A stretch of DNA of 64,000 nucleotides from Blattamonas nauphoetae (lineage: Eukaryota > Preaxostyla > Oxymonadida), in contig JARBJD010000064.1 in NCBI GenBank assembly GCA_033064195.1, positions 240,760 through 304,759 of the forward strand. Direction: 5' to 3'. The position numbers were made by a program, and so were the translations under genes. Shown here piece after piece: positions 43,230 to 56,361 of the stretch. Below the pieces are notes generated by a model. That model was not told where the DNA came from. It worked only from the letters and a program-made list of their open reading frames with translations, and ran no database searches. Every line of letters begins with the position of its first letter. Position 1 is the first letter of the stretch.

Positions 43230-46200
43230 ATGAGTGAACAGAATTCTATTTCCCGTCAATCTATTGATTCTTCATCAACAGAATGTTCCAAAAGTGATAT
43301 TGTCAATCTTGCACTTTCTGAGGAGATTCAGACACAATCTCTCGAATCACACATCCGCCGGTTTGAAAGTGGCGATGAGTCTCTTCCCTGGACAGTGTGT
43401 TTTTATACTCATTTTCTCACTTTCTGCAGAGATTGATGGAATGGTTTGTTGAAGCGGTGATTGGAGTGGAACTGTTCCGAAATGAACACCACTCTGCCCC
43501 GCCTCTGACCTCCGAGAACATCCGAATTGACTCATCCTCCACAATCGTGATCGGTCTTCTCTTTTTCTCCTTTCATCGTCTGAACAGCTTTTCCCTACTC
43601 GCCAGACCAACCATCGATTTCTGGTTCTCTCTCTTCCGACATCTCCACTCTCTGCTCGTTCTTTCTTCACATCCATCGAACACTCATTCACAACAACCTA
43701 TTGATCATCCCTCTTGATCCTGACGACAGGAATATTGTTTTCGCTCGCTTAATGGTTGCCCTCGTCGAACATTTCGTTGCTTCTGGTGATCTCATTCTCC
43801 CAAACTCATCTCCAAGTGATCACTCACAATCTTTTTCAGCACATTTTCGACTCCTTAGTGAATATAAAATCCCTCAATACGATCCTTTATATGTGATCAA
43901 TCTCGCCGCAGCGTTCATCAATTTCATCCGGATATCTGAACATCGAATCAACTTTATTCTCCCAAATCATTCATTCCTGCTCCGTGATGGTATTATATTT
44001 TCGGAAGAACTTCTGGATGTCGTGAAGACGATCAAAGAGACACACTCGCTGGATACAGCTCAGAATGTGTTTTATGACTGGACTGAATGGGTTAAGATGA
44101 TGGAGACAATCGAGAAAGATGCAACACTTGGGGTGTGTCTTCATTTCTGTTCATTCATCTCTTCAGCGTGATCTATCCTTCCTCCAATCTCGTTGTCTTC
44201 GAGCCTCACTCCTCTCACTCCATTCGAAACATCAACTCCGAGCCAACCCTCCTCAAACAGAAGAGAGCAACGAAGCCGAGTCCTCGTCGAATGAGATAGT
44301 CACATCCATCACTCGTAGCCCAAGCGTGATAGATGTGACTTGGAATTTGATGGATGTAGGCTCATCACAATTCTCGACTGCCATCTCCACCCAAACATCT
44401 CTCCCATCTGATCAATCGTCTTCTGATTCTCGAACAGTCGCTTCTGACCAGTTGGTCTTCCATGCAGCCTCCTTCGCTCGCCACTCCCAACAAATCCTCT
44501 CTGCCATTCATCTTCACCTCACTCGACATCATCCAACTGACTTCACGTGGGACGTCCGTCCATCGTTCCAATCAGACTCGTTTTTTGATTCCTACCCAAC
44601 CCCCGACTCATCTCATGTGGATCTCAACGAAAAGTTTGATGTCTCCCTGTTCAACGAGACAGACGATAGAAAGGTTGTGGCATCTCTCCGCCGATGTCTC
44701 GATGTTGTAAAAAAGACGAAATCCGCAAAATGCATTGCTGACGTCCACACTTTCCGAACCCTCCTCATCACTGGTCTCCACTCGTCAGACTTTCGCATCA
44801 GCTTGTATTGTTCCACACTCTTCTTTGCTCTTGCTGATCTCCTTCCGACAGTTGATGATCCTCGCGACAGCCAATTTCAGAGTCTCCGAATGGCATTCTT
44901 CGATGGAACATTCGAAGAGAAAATCACGCTTCTGAAGTTGTGGATGAGATGGTTAAACACTGGACGCGCAGGTGCGTATGGACAGATGAATCTTTCTGAC
45001 TTCGATTTCACCGCGTTTCTGGCTGCTGACCTGAGTGACTCAGACCTTTTTGAGGAGGCTTGTGTCTTCGTCTAGAGGGTTCTCATGAACGGTGCGGTTT
45101 CGATGTCCTTTGGATGGAGAATGGACTTCATTCTTTCGTTTGAGAAGAGGCATCAGATGATATCGCGTCTCTTCAGCAATCCGAGTCCAACTTCCAAACA
45201 GAAACAGTCTGGTCTGTTTCTGAGGCCGGTCGCGATCTTTTTCAGCTCGCTCTTGTCTGTCTATCGTGGTTGTGATTTCCCTTCTGCTCTGACAGAACAC
45301 ATCACCAACATTTCGGACTCAAGTTCAAACAGTCAGTCGGTTGGGGTGAATGCAGTCTTCTTTCTCAACCACACCTCCATCAATCCCAAACACAGGCACT
45401 CCTTCTTCCCGATGGATCTCATATTCGAACTGTATCTCCGATCGGATCCAAACGCGTTCTTCACATTCCAACTTGATGTGACAGACTGCTCTCCGAGAAA
45501 GTTCCTCTCCACTCCTTATGTTGGACTGCACTCTCTCCTTCTTCGATCCCCCAACCTCAATCTCAATCAACAAGAGCTTCCCCAACTCATCCACATGTTC
45601 TTTCCCGTCCCAGGTCAGGATACCAATGTGAATCACCTTCTCAACCTCTTCCGTGTTTTCCCTCCTCCTCGCCTTATCGACACTCTCCTCGCCTCTCCAA
45701 ACCTCATCAGACCACACATCGACATTTGGACCGATTTTCTCGCTGTCTTTTGTGATTTTTCTACATCTTCCTCTCCATTCGGTGTCTGCTCGTCTCTCGC
45801 CACGGTATTCAAGATGCTCTCTCCATTCGATTCGAGACAGAACCATGTCGCCTTGGACAGGATAAACATTGCAGGAGATATTGTTGTGTCTCTTCACTGG
45901 CTCAGCATTCCTGCTCACTTCGACTCTCCACTCCTCTGCCATCTTCCTTCTCTGGCTGGTGCTCAGCGCGGCGTCCTCCAAACTCTCTCCTCTCACTCTG
46001 GCATCCCCTCTCTCCTCACCCCCCTCACAATTGAATCATTCTCGTATAGCATCAGATCACTGACATCTAGCCCATTCTCATTTCACGATGGAATCAGCAA
46101 GATATCTTTGTCTGTGCGGTATGTGGATTCTGACGGTTTGGCCTTCCTTTTGTCATGCTCTCTCAGTTTTCCGTTCTTTCAAACTCAAATCGTTCATCGT

Positions 46201-46526
46201 TCAATCTGTCGTCTCGTGCCTCCTGTTTGTCTTCTCTCATCGTTCTTCATCTTCTCAGATCTCCAATTCCAGCTGTCGTGTCTACTACCTTCGAGTTCCT
46301 CCATCGATTCGTCAATGTCTCGTCTGATGCTGTTCGGATCAAGTTGGTGAAGCAAGGTCTGTTGGGTCGTGTCATCTTCGCTGTGTCGTGCTCGTCGTTC
46401 TTGGACGACTACGAGAAAGGGATTGCTGTGATTGGCATTCTCCTCGACACCATCCGACGAAACGATCTCAAACAGAGAATGATAGACTACGATCTCTTCG
46501 ATATCTTCGACATCATCGATATCTGA
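43230..46526 (+). pseudogene. family B gene B2, one in-frame TAG
   Basis: Exons are 43230-43394, 43430-43553, 43588-44132, 44167-46135, 46167-46224 and 46259-46526 (TGA). Introns are 31-35 bp and at the same places and phases as in B1 and B3; exons 1, 2, 3 and 5 have identical lengths in all three. In exon 4 a TAG at 45073-45075 interrupts CVFV-RVLMNGAVSM; B3 has TTG (Leu) there and B1 CTA, so this is most simply a Leu-to-stop change. The frame is otherwise open to the end. It could be a recent pseudogene, or yield a ~610-residue product. Family landmarks: EKRHQM, YRGCDFPSALTE, HFDSPLLCHLPSLAGAQRG. Function unknown. Confidence 0.75.
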
Positions 46527-47147
46527 ATGTCCATTCGAGACACTGGTCATCTCTCTGCCCGTCCAGACGACAGAAAATATGGCGTGGATGCCAACAATCA
46601 GGAAGTCCTGAATCACTCTTCGAATGGGAGCTTCCCTCATCATCTCCTGAAGACGAGAATGGAGGAGCATCTTACACAATCTTCGTTGCAGAGGCCGCAA
46701 GTTTCATTCTCATGTTTTATGTATTTTGCTTCTTTTTTCTCTTCATCTCCCATTCCTTTGTCGATTCCTCTGGAGGGTCAGTTTGTGCAAATGTATCGAG
46801 AGTGACGAGAAAATAACAGTCTCATAAATTGATGAGATCTAGCCATACTTCGTGTTCATCTACCTCCTTCTCGAACTTTCGCCTTCAACTGTTTGGTTTA
46901 TTTCCTTCTCATCACTGTTTCTGCACAAATTTAATCGTTTCATCTCGTACTGACTCCAGAAATCCCCCCGATTGCATTATTTCTTGAATCTTCATTCATC
47001 GGGCTCAACAAGAGTAATTTGGTTTGATATTCTTATTTCATCTTCATTCATCCTGTTTTGTTTTCCCCTTCGTTTTGTGGTGTTTTCTCTCTTATATACT
47101 CACAGTATTTCCATCCAGTTTTCAGGCTCACAACATCTCAGTTTCGA
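46527..47147. other. intergenic between B2 and B3
   Basis: 620 bp. About 46630-46720 resembles 50800-50870 downstream of B3 (a GAGAATGGAGGA...CAGAGGC block). 46776-46885 repeats 42847-42950. The last 150 bp precede B3 and are only weakly like the B1/B2 upstream block. No gene. Confidence 0.4.
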
Positions 47148-50100
47148 ATGAGTGAACGGACATCTCGATCCTCTCTATCCATTGCTTCTTCATCCACAGA
47201 GTTCGGCGAAAGTAATGTGGCTAATAGTGCGATTTGTCAGGAGATTCGGACTGAATCTCTCTCATCACACATCCAGCGGTTTGAAAGTGGTCATGAACAT
47301 CTATCTTGGACTGTGTGTTGTTTTCCTATTCATCTCACTTCCTGCAGAGATTGATGGAATGGTTTGTTGAAGCGGTGATTGGAGTGGAACTGTTCCGAAA
47401 TGAACACCCCTCTGCCCCGCCTCTGACCTCCGAGAACATCCGAATTGACTCATCCTCCACAATCGTGATCGGTCTTCTCTTTTTCTCCTTTCATCGTCTG
47501 AACAGCTTTTCCCTGGTCGCCAGACGAACCATCGATTTCTGGTTCTCTCTCTTCCGACATCTCCACACTCTGCGTGTTATTTAGTATAATCCATCAAACA
47601 CTCAAACTAAACAAACGTTTGATCCTCCCTCTTCATCCCGAACTGAAACGTATTATCTTCTCTCGCATCATGATTGCCCTCCTCGAACATTTCGTGGCTT
47701 CTGAGGATCTCATTCTCCAAAATTCATCTCCATCGGATTACTCACGTTATTTTTCGATTATGTTTGAGGTCTACTGCGATATTGACCCTGCATTTTCTGA
47801 TCCATTTCTCCTCCACAATCTCGCCGCGTTGTTCACGCGTTTTGTTCTTCAGTCAAGCAATCACATTTCCTTTGTTCTCCCAAACCACTCATTCCTGTGC
47901 GGAAATGATGTTGAACATTCGGATCAGCTTCTGGATGCGGTGAAGAAGATCAAAGAGAATCACTCACGAGAGACAGTTCGGCATGAATGTGATGACTATC
48001 TAGAATGGATGATATTGATGGAAACAATCGAGAACGATGCAACACTGGGAGTGTGTCTTCGTTTCTGTTCATTCATCTCTTCAGCGTGATCTTTCCTTCC
48101 TCCAATCTCGCTGTCTTCGAGCTTCACTCCTTTCTCTCCAAACGAAACATCAACTCCGAGCCAACCCAACTCTCATCGAAGAGACCAACGAAACAGAGTC
48201 TTTGTCGAACGAGATGCAAACAGATATCACTCTTCTTCCTTTTGATTCAAATCTGAGCATCAGTGCGACGAATGTCAGCTCGTTGACATCGTCGACTTCT
48301 ATCTCCACACCCACATCCCTCCCATCCGACCATTGGTCTTCCGATTCTCACTTCCTCACTTCCGATCAGTTAATCTTCGGTTCAGACTTCATCGCTCATC
48401 ATTCCCGACAGATCCTCTCTGCGGTTTATCTTCACCTCGCAAGATATCGTCCAACTGCCTTCCCTTGGGACTTCCGTCAATCGTACACTTCAGAGTCGGA
48501 AGAAGACGCTCTTCACCAACCACCTCCTCGATTCATTGATCACAACGAGACGTTCGACATCTCGCTATTCGACGAGACAGACGATGTGAAGGTTGTAGCA
48601 TCGCTCCGTCGGTGTCACGCAGTTCTCGAAGCGACTCAAGCGACAAAATGCATTGTTGACATCGACACTTTCCGAACCTCCCTCGTCTCTGGTCTCCGCT
48701 CGTCCAATCTTGTCGTCCAGATGGAATGTCACAATCTCTTCTTCGAAATCGCAATCTTACTTCAGACAGTTGATGATCCTCGTGACAGCCAATTTCTGAG
48801 CTTCCAAAGAGCGTTCCGCGATGGAATATATTTTGAGATGATGGCCATACTCCACTTGTGGATGAGATGGTTCCCGTTCAGAGCCAGGAGTGGACAAGGA
48901 CAGATGATGGTTGAGAAAGATTTCGATTTCGACGGGTTTCTGGCTGCTGATCTGAGGGACAGACAGCTCTTTGATGAAGCTTGTGACTTCGTTTTGAGGA
49001 TCATCATGAGCGACGCCACTGTAATGTCCCTCCGATGGAAGATGGACTTCCTTCTTTCGTTTGAGAAGAGGCATCAGATGATGTTGCGTATCTCCAGCGA
49101 TCCGAATCCGTCTTCGAAACAGGGACGATCGACTCGTTTTCTGAGTCAACTCGCAATCCCTCTCGGTTCATACTTGTCTGTCTATCGTGGCTGTGATTTC
49201 CCTTCTGCTCTGACAGAATTAATCTCATTCGATTTGGACTCATTTCCACACCAACTCCCTTGTATAGTGAGTCCAGCCTTCTTTCTCAACCACACCTCCA
49301 TCGCCCCCAACCACCAACACTCCTTCATCCCGATGGATCTGATGTTCGAACGATATCTCCGATCGAATCCCAACGCGTTCTTCATGCAGTGGCCTCGTAT
49401 ATCTGAATGCAGTCCGAGAAAGTTCCTTCACACATCCTATGTTGGACTGCACTCTCTCCTCCTTCGATGTCCCACACTCCATTTCGATCAATTCAGGATT
49501 CGCCACCTCATGAACATGTTATTTCCCGTTCCAGGTCAGGACACCACTCGAAGTGACATTCTCACTCTCTTTGCATCCTTCCCCCCTTCTCGCCTCTTTG
49601 ACACTCTCCTCACTTCTCAGAACATCATCAGAACAGCTTCAGACATCTGGGTCGGTTTTCTGGCTGTCTTTAGTGAATTCTGTGAACTCACAGCTCCCTT
49701 TGGTGCCTGCTCGTCTCTCGCCAAAGTTTTCAATCTTTTGTATCTGTTCGATTCAAATCGGACAAGACACGAGATTCTCTGGTTAAACAAAGCTGGACAG
49801 ACTGTTGTGTCTCTTCACTGGCTCAGCATTCCTGCTCACTTCGACTCTCCACTCCTCTGCCATCTTCCTTCTCTGGCTGGTGCTCAGCGAGGCATCCTCC
49901 AAACTCTCTCCTCTGGCGCTGGCATCCTCTCTCTCGTCACCCCAAACCGCGCCAAACCTGACTGGAACAATATCAGAACAGTGATGGCTGCCCATCAATC
50001 TCGGACTGATGGGTTCTCCATTCTGTCTCACTGCGTGCGATCACTCACTTCTGAAGGTCTGGTCACTCTTTCTCATCATTTTTCAGCTTTCAATTCCATC

Positions 50101-50461
50101 AAAATCGAACCATCGATCGTGGGGTTTCTCGCTTCGTGTCTCCTGTTCGTGTTTTTCATCACTTTCTCATTTTCTCAGATCTCGTCTTCCGGCATTCGTC
50201 TCTGTTGCTTTTGAATGCTTCCATCGACTCGTCAGTGTCTCGTCTGATGATTATCGGATTGTCTTGGTGGAGCGAGGGTTGTTGGATCGTGTCGTGTTCG
50301 CTGTGTCGAATTCATCGTTCTTGGATGACTACGAAAAAGGGGTTGCTGTGATTGGGATTCTTCTGTCGACGATCCGACGCTCCGATCAGAAACGGAGAAT
50401 GAGAGTGTTCGACTTCGATCACTGTCTGAACACCCATCCGAGAAGCTCATCCTCAAAGTGA
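47148..50461 (+). CDS. family B protein B3 (intact), 6 exons, 1,048 aa, unknown function
   Basis: Exons: 47148-47312, 47348-47471, 47506-48050, 48085-50056, 50087-50144 and 50179-50461; 3,147 nt, 1,049 codons, TGA. The five introns are 35, 34, 34, 30 and 34 bp, all GT-AG, most with GTNTGT- or GTCT-like donors and pyrimidine-rich 3' halves. There is no signal peptide or membrane segment and no domain I can name. Landmarks: LMEWFVEAVIGVELFRNEH near the start, EKRHQMM, VYRGCDFPSALTE, SLHWLSIPAHFDSPLLCHLP, then SSFLDDYEKGVAVIGILLST. The last part suggests ARM-like helices, and helices dominate throughout, so a scaffold protein is possible; that is inference. It is the reference member for judging B1 and B2. 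It ends ~1.7 kb before the pseudokinase gene of opposite strand. Confidence 0.82.
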
Positions 50462-52145
50462 CGTGTCAAGACGAGCCAAACATGACGTCGATGACAGCCA
50501 TCAAGAAGTTTCAATTCCTTTTCGATCATGAGCTCTAATCATCATCCCACAAAGAAGAAAATGGAGGAGCACTGACACGACTATCGAGACGGATTCCAAC
50601 TTGTCCGACGCTCTTACATGGATGGTGATGCACACGTCCAATATTATCCACAGCTCTCATGGATTCTTTTTCTGACACCTTCTTCAGGCGATTCTTCGCC
50701 GTCGTTATTGGACCGAACTTCGAAAACAACGTGATGAGGTCGTTTCGAAATGAAGTGAGGAAAGAAATGGATGAGGCTGCCCTCTCATCCTCATCCCCAC
50801 CATTCATCATCACCAGAAGAAGAGAATGGAGGAACATCTGAATCAGCCTTCGTGGCAGAGGCTACTAATTCATGTCTGTCCCCAGTCATTTGCACTGACA
50901 TTGATTCAGCAGTCGTTTCCGTACAATCCGCAGTTTATTCAGTCTTTGAAGTTCGAATACACCCCACCCTATCCATATCTCTCGTGACCTCCACTATGTA
51001 TTCGGCTTTTTGTCCGCCACAATGTGATGATGAGAAAAGAATAATGGATCTTTCTTAAAATGAAACATCTTTCATGAAATGAGCACAATCAAAGAAATGA
51101 CGTGAACAGTGAAAAACGATCGCTGTTTTCAGGGACTCTCGACTTCAGAAGATCGCAAGCTTGTCTGGTCCAGTTGTCATCCAGATGGTTCCCTTCCTTA
51201 ACAAGAGTCAACCATCACATCATTGATTTCAATCTCTTCCTGTTTGGTTTATTGATTCATGAAGGATATTCAGGAGATGGTATTGAAAGATTTCATGATT
51301 TGAGATGTGAAATGCCGAAATCGTTGAGATGGGATGTGGCAAAGCAATAGCGATATGATTCTGAAATGCTGAGAAATGTTGATGACATGTTCCTCTCTCT
51401 CAAGACAACTACAGAAAAAATGACATGCAGTGAAACGACCAACAGACAGATCTGCGAGTCGGACAACCCAAACAGAAGACAAAGCTCGGCCAAGTGAAGT
51501 GAAGACGAAAACCTTCGAAGATCGAAATGAAGAGACAGAGAACTCTCGAAGCGAGTCAATGGTGATGAAGAAATGAACATGCCCCTACTGCGGAAATCAT
51601 GAAACAAAAAAGGGGCACTCTGCGAAGGAAGATGGGCAGATAGATTGAACTTGATTTGATCTGAACTGCGAGTGATGTGTTCGGCGATTGTTCGGATGGC
51701 TGAGAAGAAAAAAGGAGATGAAGCCATAGAATAAAGAGAAGTGATGTGCATGAGTTCATTGAGTATGGTTCGAAGATAATTGCTTGGTGAGTGAGGTGAT
51801 GTCTTGTCCTGTACGTCTGTCAGTCAAGGAGGTGCTTGTTGCGGCTGACAGACGAGTGGGGGAGTGACCACTCTGGTGAGTGGTTGTGTGGTGATGATAT
51901 GAATGGATATCCTTCGAATCAACGCCCTTGTTCGTGAATTGTTGTGAAGGGATCGTGAGATCTTGTGAATGATGAAAACAAGGTTGTTGACTTCGGAGGG
52001 TGGTGCAGCACTGGTCGTGATAACGCAGGTGCACTCATTGACATTATAGAATTCTTGTTCTTTTGTTTCAGGTGAGCGACGAGTGAGGTGATGGTGTGTA
52101 TGGGATCTCGATTTGAGCGAAGAGAATCGAAGCAAGCTCAATCTC
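50462..52145. other. intergenic, no supported gene
   Basis: About 1.7 kb. 50,470-50,870 is B3 3' flank with similarity to the B2 flank. From 50,940 on there are only short frames in both directions without coding character. Convergent 3' ends of B3 and the minus-strand pseudokinase face each other across it. Confidence 0.35.
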
Positions 52146-55100
52146 TCACAATGTGTCGTCATGGTTGATCTCTGCTGCTGGGAACCCACTCGGATGGTCC
52201 ATGTGATGAGGCTGAGGCGGCGTGGCCGGGTTGAACATCTTGTCCAATTCCGAAATCGTCGGTCGAAGCTTCGGATCCAAATTCAGACACGACACAATCT
52301 GCTCTCTCAGCGAATCAGAAAAGTTCGTCATCAATGGCAGCATTCCAGAACCCAGCTGCCGTTGAGCATTCACTGCATCATACTCACGGAACGGCACTTG
52401 CTGCGTCTCCAACTCCCACAGAATCAGTCCCAGACTGAACACTCCGGCCTGTCCCGCATCCACATCTGTCTTCGCTTCCACCATCTCTGGCGCCTTCCAC
52501 CGATCCCCCTCGTTTTCCTGATTCGCTCCACTCCCAGTCTGTTCGAAGTTCTGAGGACACGTTCGGTTGGTTTGCGGGTGTTGCTTGCAGTCGATCATCA
52601 CAACACCCGCCGCATCGAAAAAAATAGTGTGTGGGTTCAGAGTCGCCAGAACATGACGAATGCTCGGCTGTTTCTCGATCTCCTTCGCTCTTTTCAGAAG
52701 TTGCATTCGAACAGACGCAACGTCCAACGTCGGTTCGTTCTGCTGCGGCTTGTGAAGTCTGTTGTATAGCGTGTCCTTCTTCCAAACTGCAATCTCTGTT
52801 CCATCGAGTTGTTTGATCAGAGTTGGTTGTTCTGGCGCTAGGTGACTCCCAGCGTCGATGTCGGAAGTGTGGAGAGGATTTCGCATGTCCTTTTCGGTGA
52901 TGGCGATCAGATGCGGTTCTTCACGTGTTGGCGAGGCGAACGATGTTTCATGGATGCGGTCTGTCTGTTGGAAAGTGCCATCTTCATCCTTCCATTCCAC
53001 AACACATTCATCCACTTCTTTCATTTCGGATTGTTTCACTCTTTCTTTCTGCTTTCGTCGGCGGCACAGAATCACGACGAGGAAGAAGATGAAAAGGAGA
53101 GTGATGATCGAGGCAACCACAGGAATCAGCCACGAGATCGTCTGAAGTGCTTGCGCCTTCTTTTCATCTGACTGGCTCAGTCGGAACAAGAATGATTCGT
53201 TCGTTGTCGAATTCTTTCCGAAAACGAGGCGAGCACGGAGGGCGAACGTGCGATCCAGCGCTTTCGTCATGTTTTCCTTCAGGGACACACTGAATCCAGT
53301 CTCTGTCCAGTTTGTCGTTGTCTCCATGTTCACCTCAATCCGAATCTGCGTCCCTTCCTTCTTCAACTTCTCGTCCCACTCAAACACTCCAAGAAAGAGG
53401 CCACAAGGAATCAGTGTCGTCCCAACGATCTTCACTTCGAATGTCTTTGTCGTCTTGTTGAACGAACTCGACGATTGTGACGATGTAAGTGTTGGGATGA
53501 AGAGAGGAGCTGTAGCAATCCAATTCATTCCTTTGACGGTACACGATTCCGCTGAGATCCACGCTGACAATCCATCCAGAAATCCATCCCCAGCCTTTAA
53601 ACTTCCAACCTCTATCTCTCCATCTCCCGAGCAGTGGATGTTCCGACGAGCTGAAGGGAAGAGAAAGCTTGGAGGGATGTTGTTGTCGAATGACGACGTG
53701 CGGATCGACAGCTTCCCTCCCTTCATGTTCACAGCTCCATGCGCAAGATGATGGAACTCGTTCGAATGAACTTCCGTCGTGCAGTCAATCAGTTCGATGT
53801 CCTGTGTTCCAGCTGCACACATCATCAGTCTCTCCTTCATTCTGAGTTTGCTTCGTGGTGAACGATCCATCCTTCAACACGATCTCTCCTCGCGTGGCCT
53901 GAAGCAACACAAATGTCGAGGCTGTCCAATCAATCTCAACATCCACATTTCGGAATTCCACAAACGCTTCCGTCAGAGTGATCATCGCCGTTCCATCTGC
54001 ACTCGACGAACCAGAATGCACAGTCAGTGTCGGTTCCGATGAACTCCCATTCACAAACATAACATGCGAACCTGTTGGAACAACCAGTGTTCTGGAAAGC
54101 GTCGTTTTGTCGAGCAGAGCGAATGTCGGGCGAGAGAAGCGAGTTCCAGCAACAATCCACGCGGAGTCGAGTGTCTGACACATTTTATCTGCCTCTCCAC
54201 ACAAAATTGAGACATCTGGTGAAATTGAATCGCAGTTCATTGTGATCTTGAGTGGTTTGTCATCAACTGTGAACAACACGCCATTGTCAAAAGAAATAAC
54301 ATCTGAACCGTCGTTCTTACAGATGATCGAGGTGATTGTGTAGGTTGATCCGTACTGCAGTGTGTCTGGCCACCCAATCGCCAAAGTCTCTGTTGAGGAT
54401 TGAGAGGATGCATTGAAGACAGCTGTCAATGTGTCGGATGAGTTCAGAGTGATGGTGTACGTCTTGTCCAGCCTCAAGTTCGTTCCCAAAAAGTGAACAA
54501 CAAGCGCTGTTTTGATTGTGTTGTACGAGAGTTCCACAGTTTTCACAAGAGGGCGATCGGGAACAAGAATCAAAACATCCTCGTTCACCAAGAAACCACT
54601 TGATGCGTCTCCCATCTGAACAACTTGGTATTCAGTGTGATATTTGATGTGGGAGGGTGATTGTGTCTCATCCACATTGAATTCAGCTTTGGCATGTGTG
54701 GAATTCACCAGCTCAATCACATCCAACGATTCCCACACTTGGTTGTCCTTCGTCAAACACACTTTTCCCATCCCCTCCTCCAAGTGTCGACCAATCAGTG
54801 TCACTTCAAGTCGTCGTCGGTTCCCATTCAGATGGAAGTCAACGTCTTCTATACGTGCAGGTTCAACAGGAACATAGAACGAGATTCCAAAATCGACCAG
54901 CGTCTTCCCTTCTGACCACGAGAGCGAGTCGACAGTGTATGTTGTGTTGTACGACAGTTGAGAACCAGATGGCGTCACGAACGGATAAAGACACGCGTCG
55001 AACACAGGCAGAAATCCTGATTCGCTTGTCGTCATTGTCAACACTCGGTTGTGGGATGGAGTCTGTCCAGTAGATTGGGACGACATAGTGATGGAGTAGG

Positions 55101-55347
55101 GAGTGTTCGGCAGAAGAGCGGCAGTGTCCAGTGTGAGAGAGATTAGTGACTTGTGATCCCCCTTCAACTCGCCAGCTGTGATTGAGATAAGACGAGCTGG
55201 TTCCGAAGGCGTCCTGAACTTGCATCCATCGTTCTCGAACAGAATCGATTCACTCTCACCTTCCTTCGTCATTGACGTCAGAACATATTCATGTCCATAC
55301 TTCACTGTGTCCGCTCCAGACGGATACAAGGTGTTCCTTACTCTCAC
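52146..55347 (-). pseudogene. membrane-anchored TKL-type pseudokinase, truncated at the N-terminus and frameshifted
   Basis: Two overlapping minus-strand frames: 55347-53785 (extracellular, ~520 residues of repeated beta-rich segments such as LIGRHLEEGMGKVCLT, Ig/IPT-like by look) and 53870-52146. The frame changes near 53786-53812, between VCSWNTG and IELIDCTTE, without an intron-like sequence. Then come a CSGDGEIEV region, a membrane helix (ISWLIPVVASIITLLFIFFL) followed by CRRRKQK, and a kinase-like domain: RWKAPEMVE, FSLGLILWELETQQVPF, LNLDPKLRPTISEL. There is no HRD and no DFG (DAAGVVMIDCK instead), so no catalysis is expected. Relatives that I recall in oxymonads have a signal peptide and long N-terminus; here an in-frame TAA lies just upstream of 55347. 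Likely role of intact members: surface sensing. Confidence 0.72.
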
Positions 55348-55641
55348 ACCACTACCAAACCAGGGTTACCAACTCCTGAGTCTGGCGAAGTGAAACCATG
55401 GGTGGCCGATCCATCAATGGAACTCTCCAACGAGAAAACCATTGCTACGGAAACTGACGAACTATCTGCAAGGCAATTGAACCAAGACGTTCTCCTTGCA
55501 GTTGTGAATCAGATTTCGCATCTTATTCCGAGCCTGGCAAATCAACCGTCGACACCACCTGATTTGTCATCGAGGACTGTACTATCACAATCAACACCAA
55601 TAGTTGGGACAATATTTTTGACATCATCGTTCAAAACCTAG
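55348..55641 (+). other. orphan coding-like fragment
   Basis: A plus-strand frame from about 55340 to TAG at 55639-55641 reads KPGLPTPESGEVKPWVADPS, later ARQLNQDVLLAVVNQISHLI. It looks protein-like but has no convincing start, and its left part overlaps the truncated pseudokinase. It may mark the breakpoint that removed the pseudokinase N-terminus. No family recognised. If TAG were read as Gln it would continue 14 codons to a TGA. Confidence 0.3.
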
Positions 55642-56361
55642 AATGGACAATTTCTCAAAATCCGTAAATCCTTCACCAATTGAGATGATATGTATTCTTT
55701 AATTGAGATTCTTGAAGTTTTGATCTCCAAGACTGCTCAACTTTCCGATGTGGTGTGATCGAACCATAATTGTGATATTCTGTCAGAGATTTTCTGAAAA
55801 GGGCGTTTTCCGATTTCGCTGTCTGTCTACTGCAGTTTTGTCATGAATAAAATTGCCATCAGTATTTTGGATACAGTATGTTCTCTCTATTTTGTCATCT
55901 CACATCAATCTAACATATTTGGCTTCTCCGTCGTTTTTCGCGTTGTTCCTCCTCTATCTCACCTGTATGCTCATTTTTTCTTTCTTCTATCTCTCTCTCC
56001 CAGCAAGACATCCTCACAGTGCTCAACACTTTCTCCTTCCAACGTCCCTTCCCTCAGCTGAGAAAAGCTCAGTGCTTCCCCCCATCACAGGCTGTGAAGA
56101 AAGAAGTGAGATAAAACTCGGTGTGCTCTGCCCTCTAATCTTTGCATCTCTTTGAACATCTCTCAGTCGGCATATCTGCATCCTCGTTGACCAAGCACCC
56201 CTCCCACACGTCTTCACTCCTCTCTCGCCCAACCTCGCCTTCCCCCCTGCCATCAGAGGTTCGATCTTTCCCTCTCCATCATTTTTCCTTCCCTCATTGT
56301 AGCTTTTCCGTTCGATCATTTCACGTGATGGAAACTTCGCCTGTGTTGTCATTTCCACGGG
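55642..56361. other. no gene seen
   Basis: About 720 bp, T/C-rich in the second half. The 5' part of the acyltransferase gene may begin here, but I cannot place exons. Confidence 0.3.

Noticed and set aside
47472-47600. Apparent frameshift in family B between the LMEWFVEAV and LIIPLDP parts
   Set aside because: A 34-bp intron (47472-47505, and equivalents in B1 and B2) restores the frame in all three genes, so there is no frameshift or programmed slippage.
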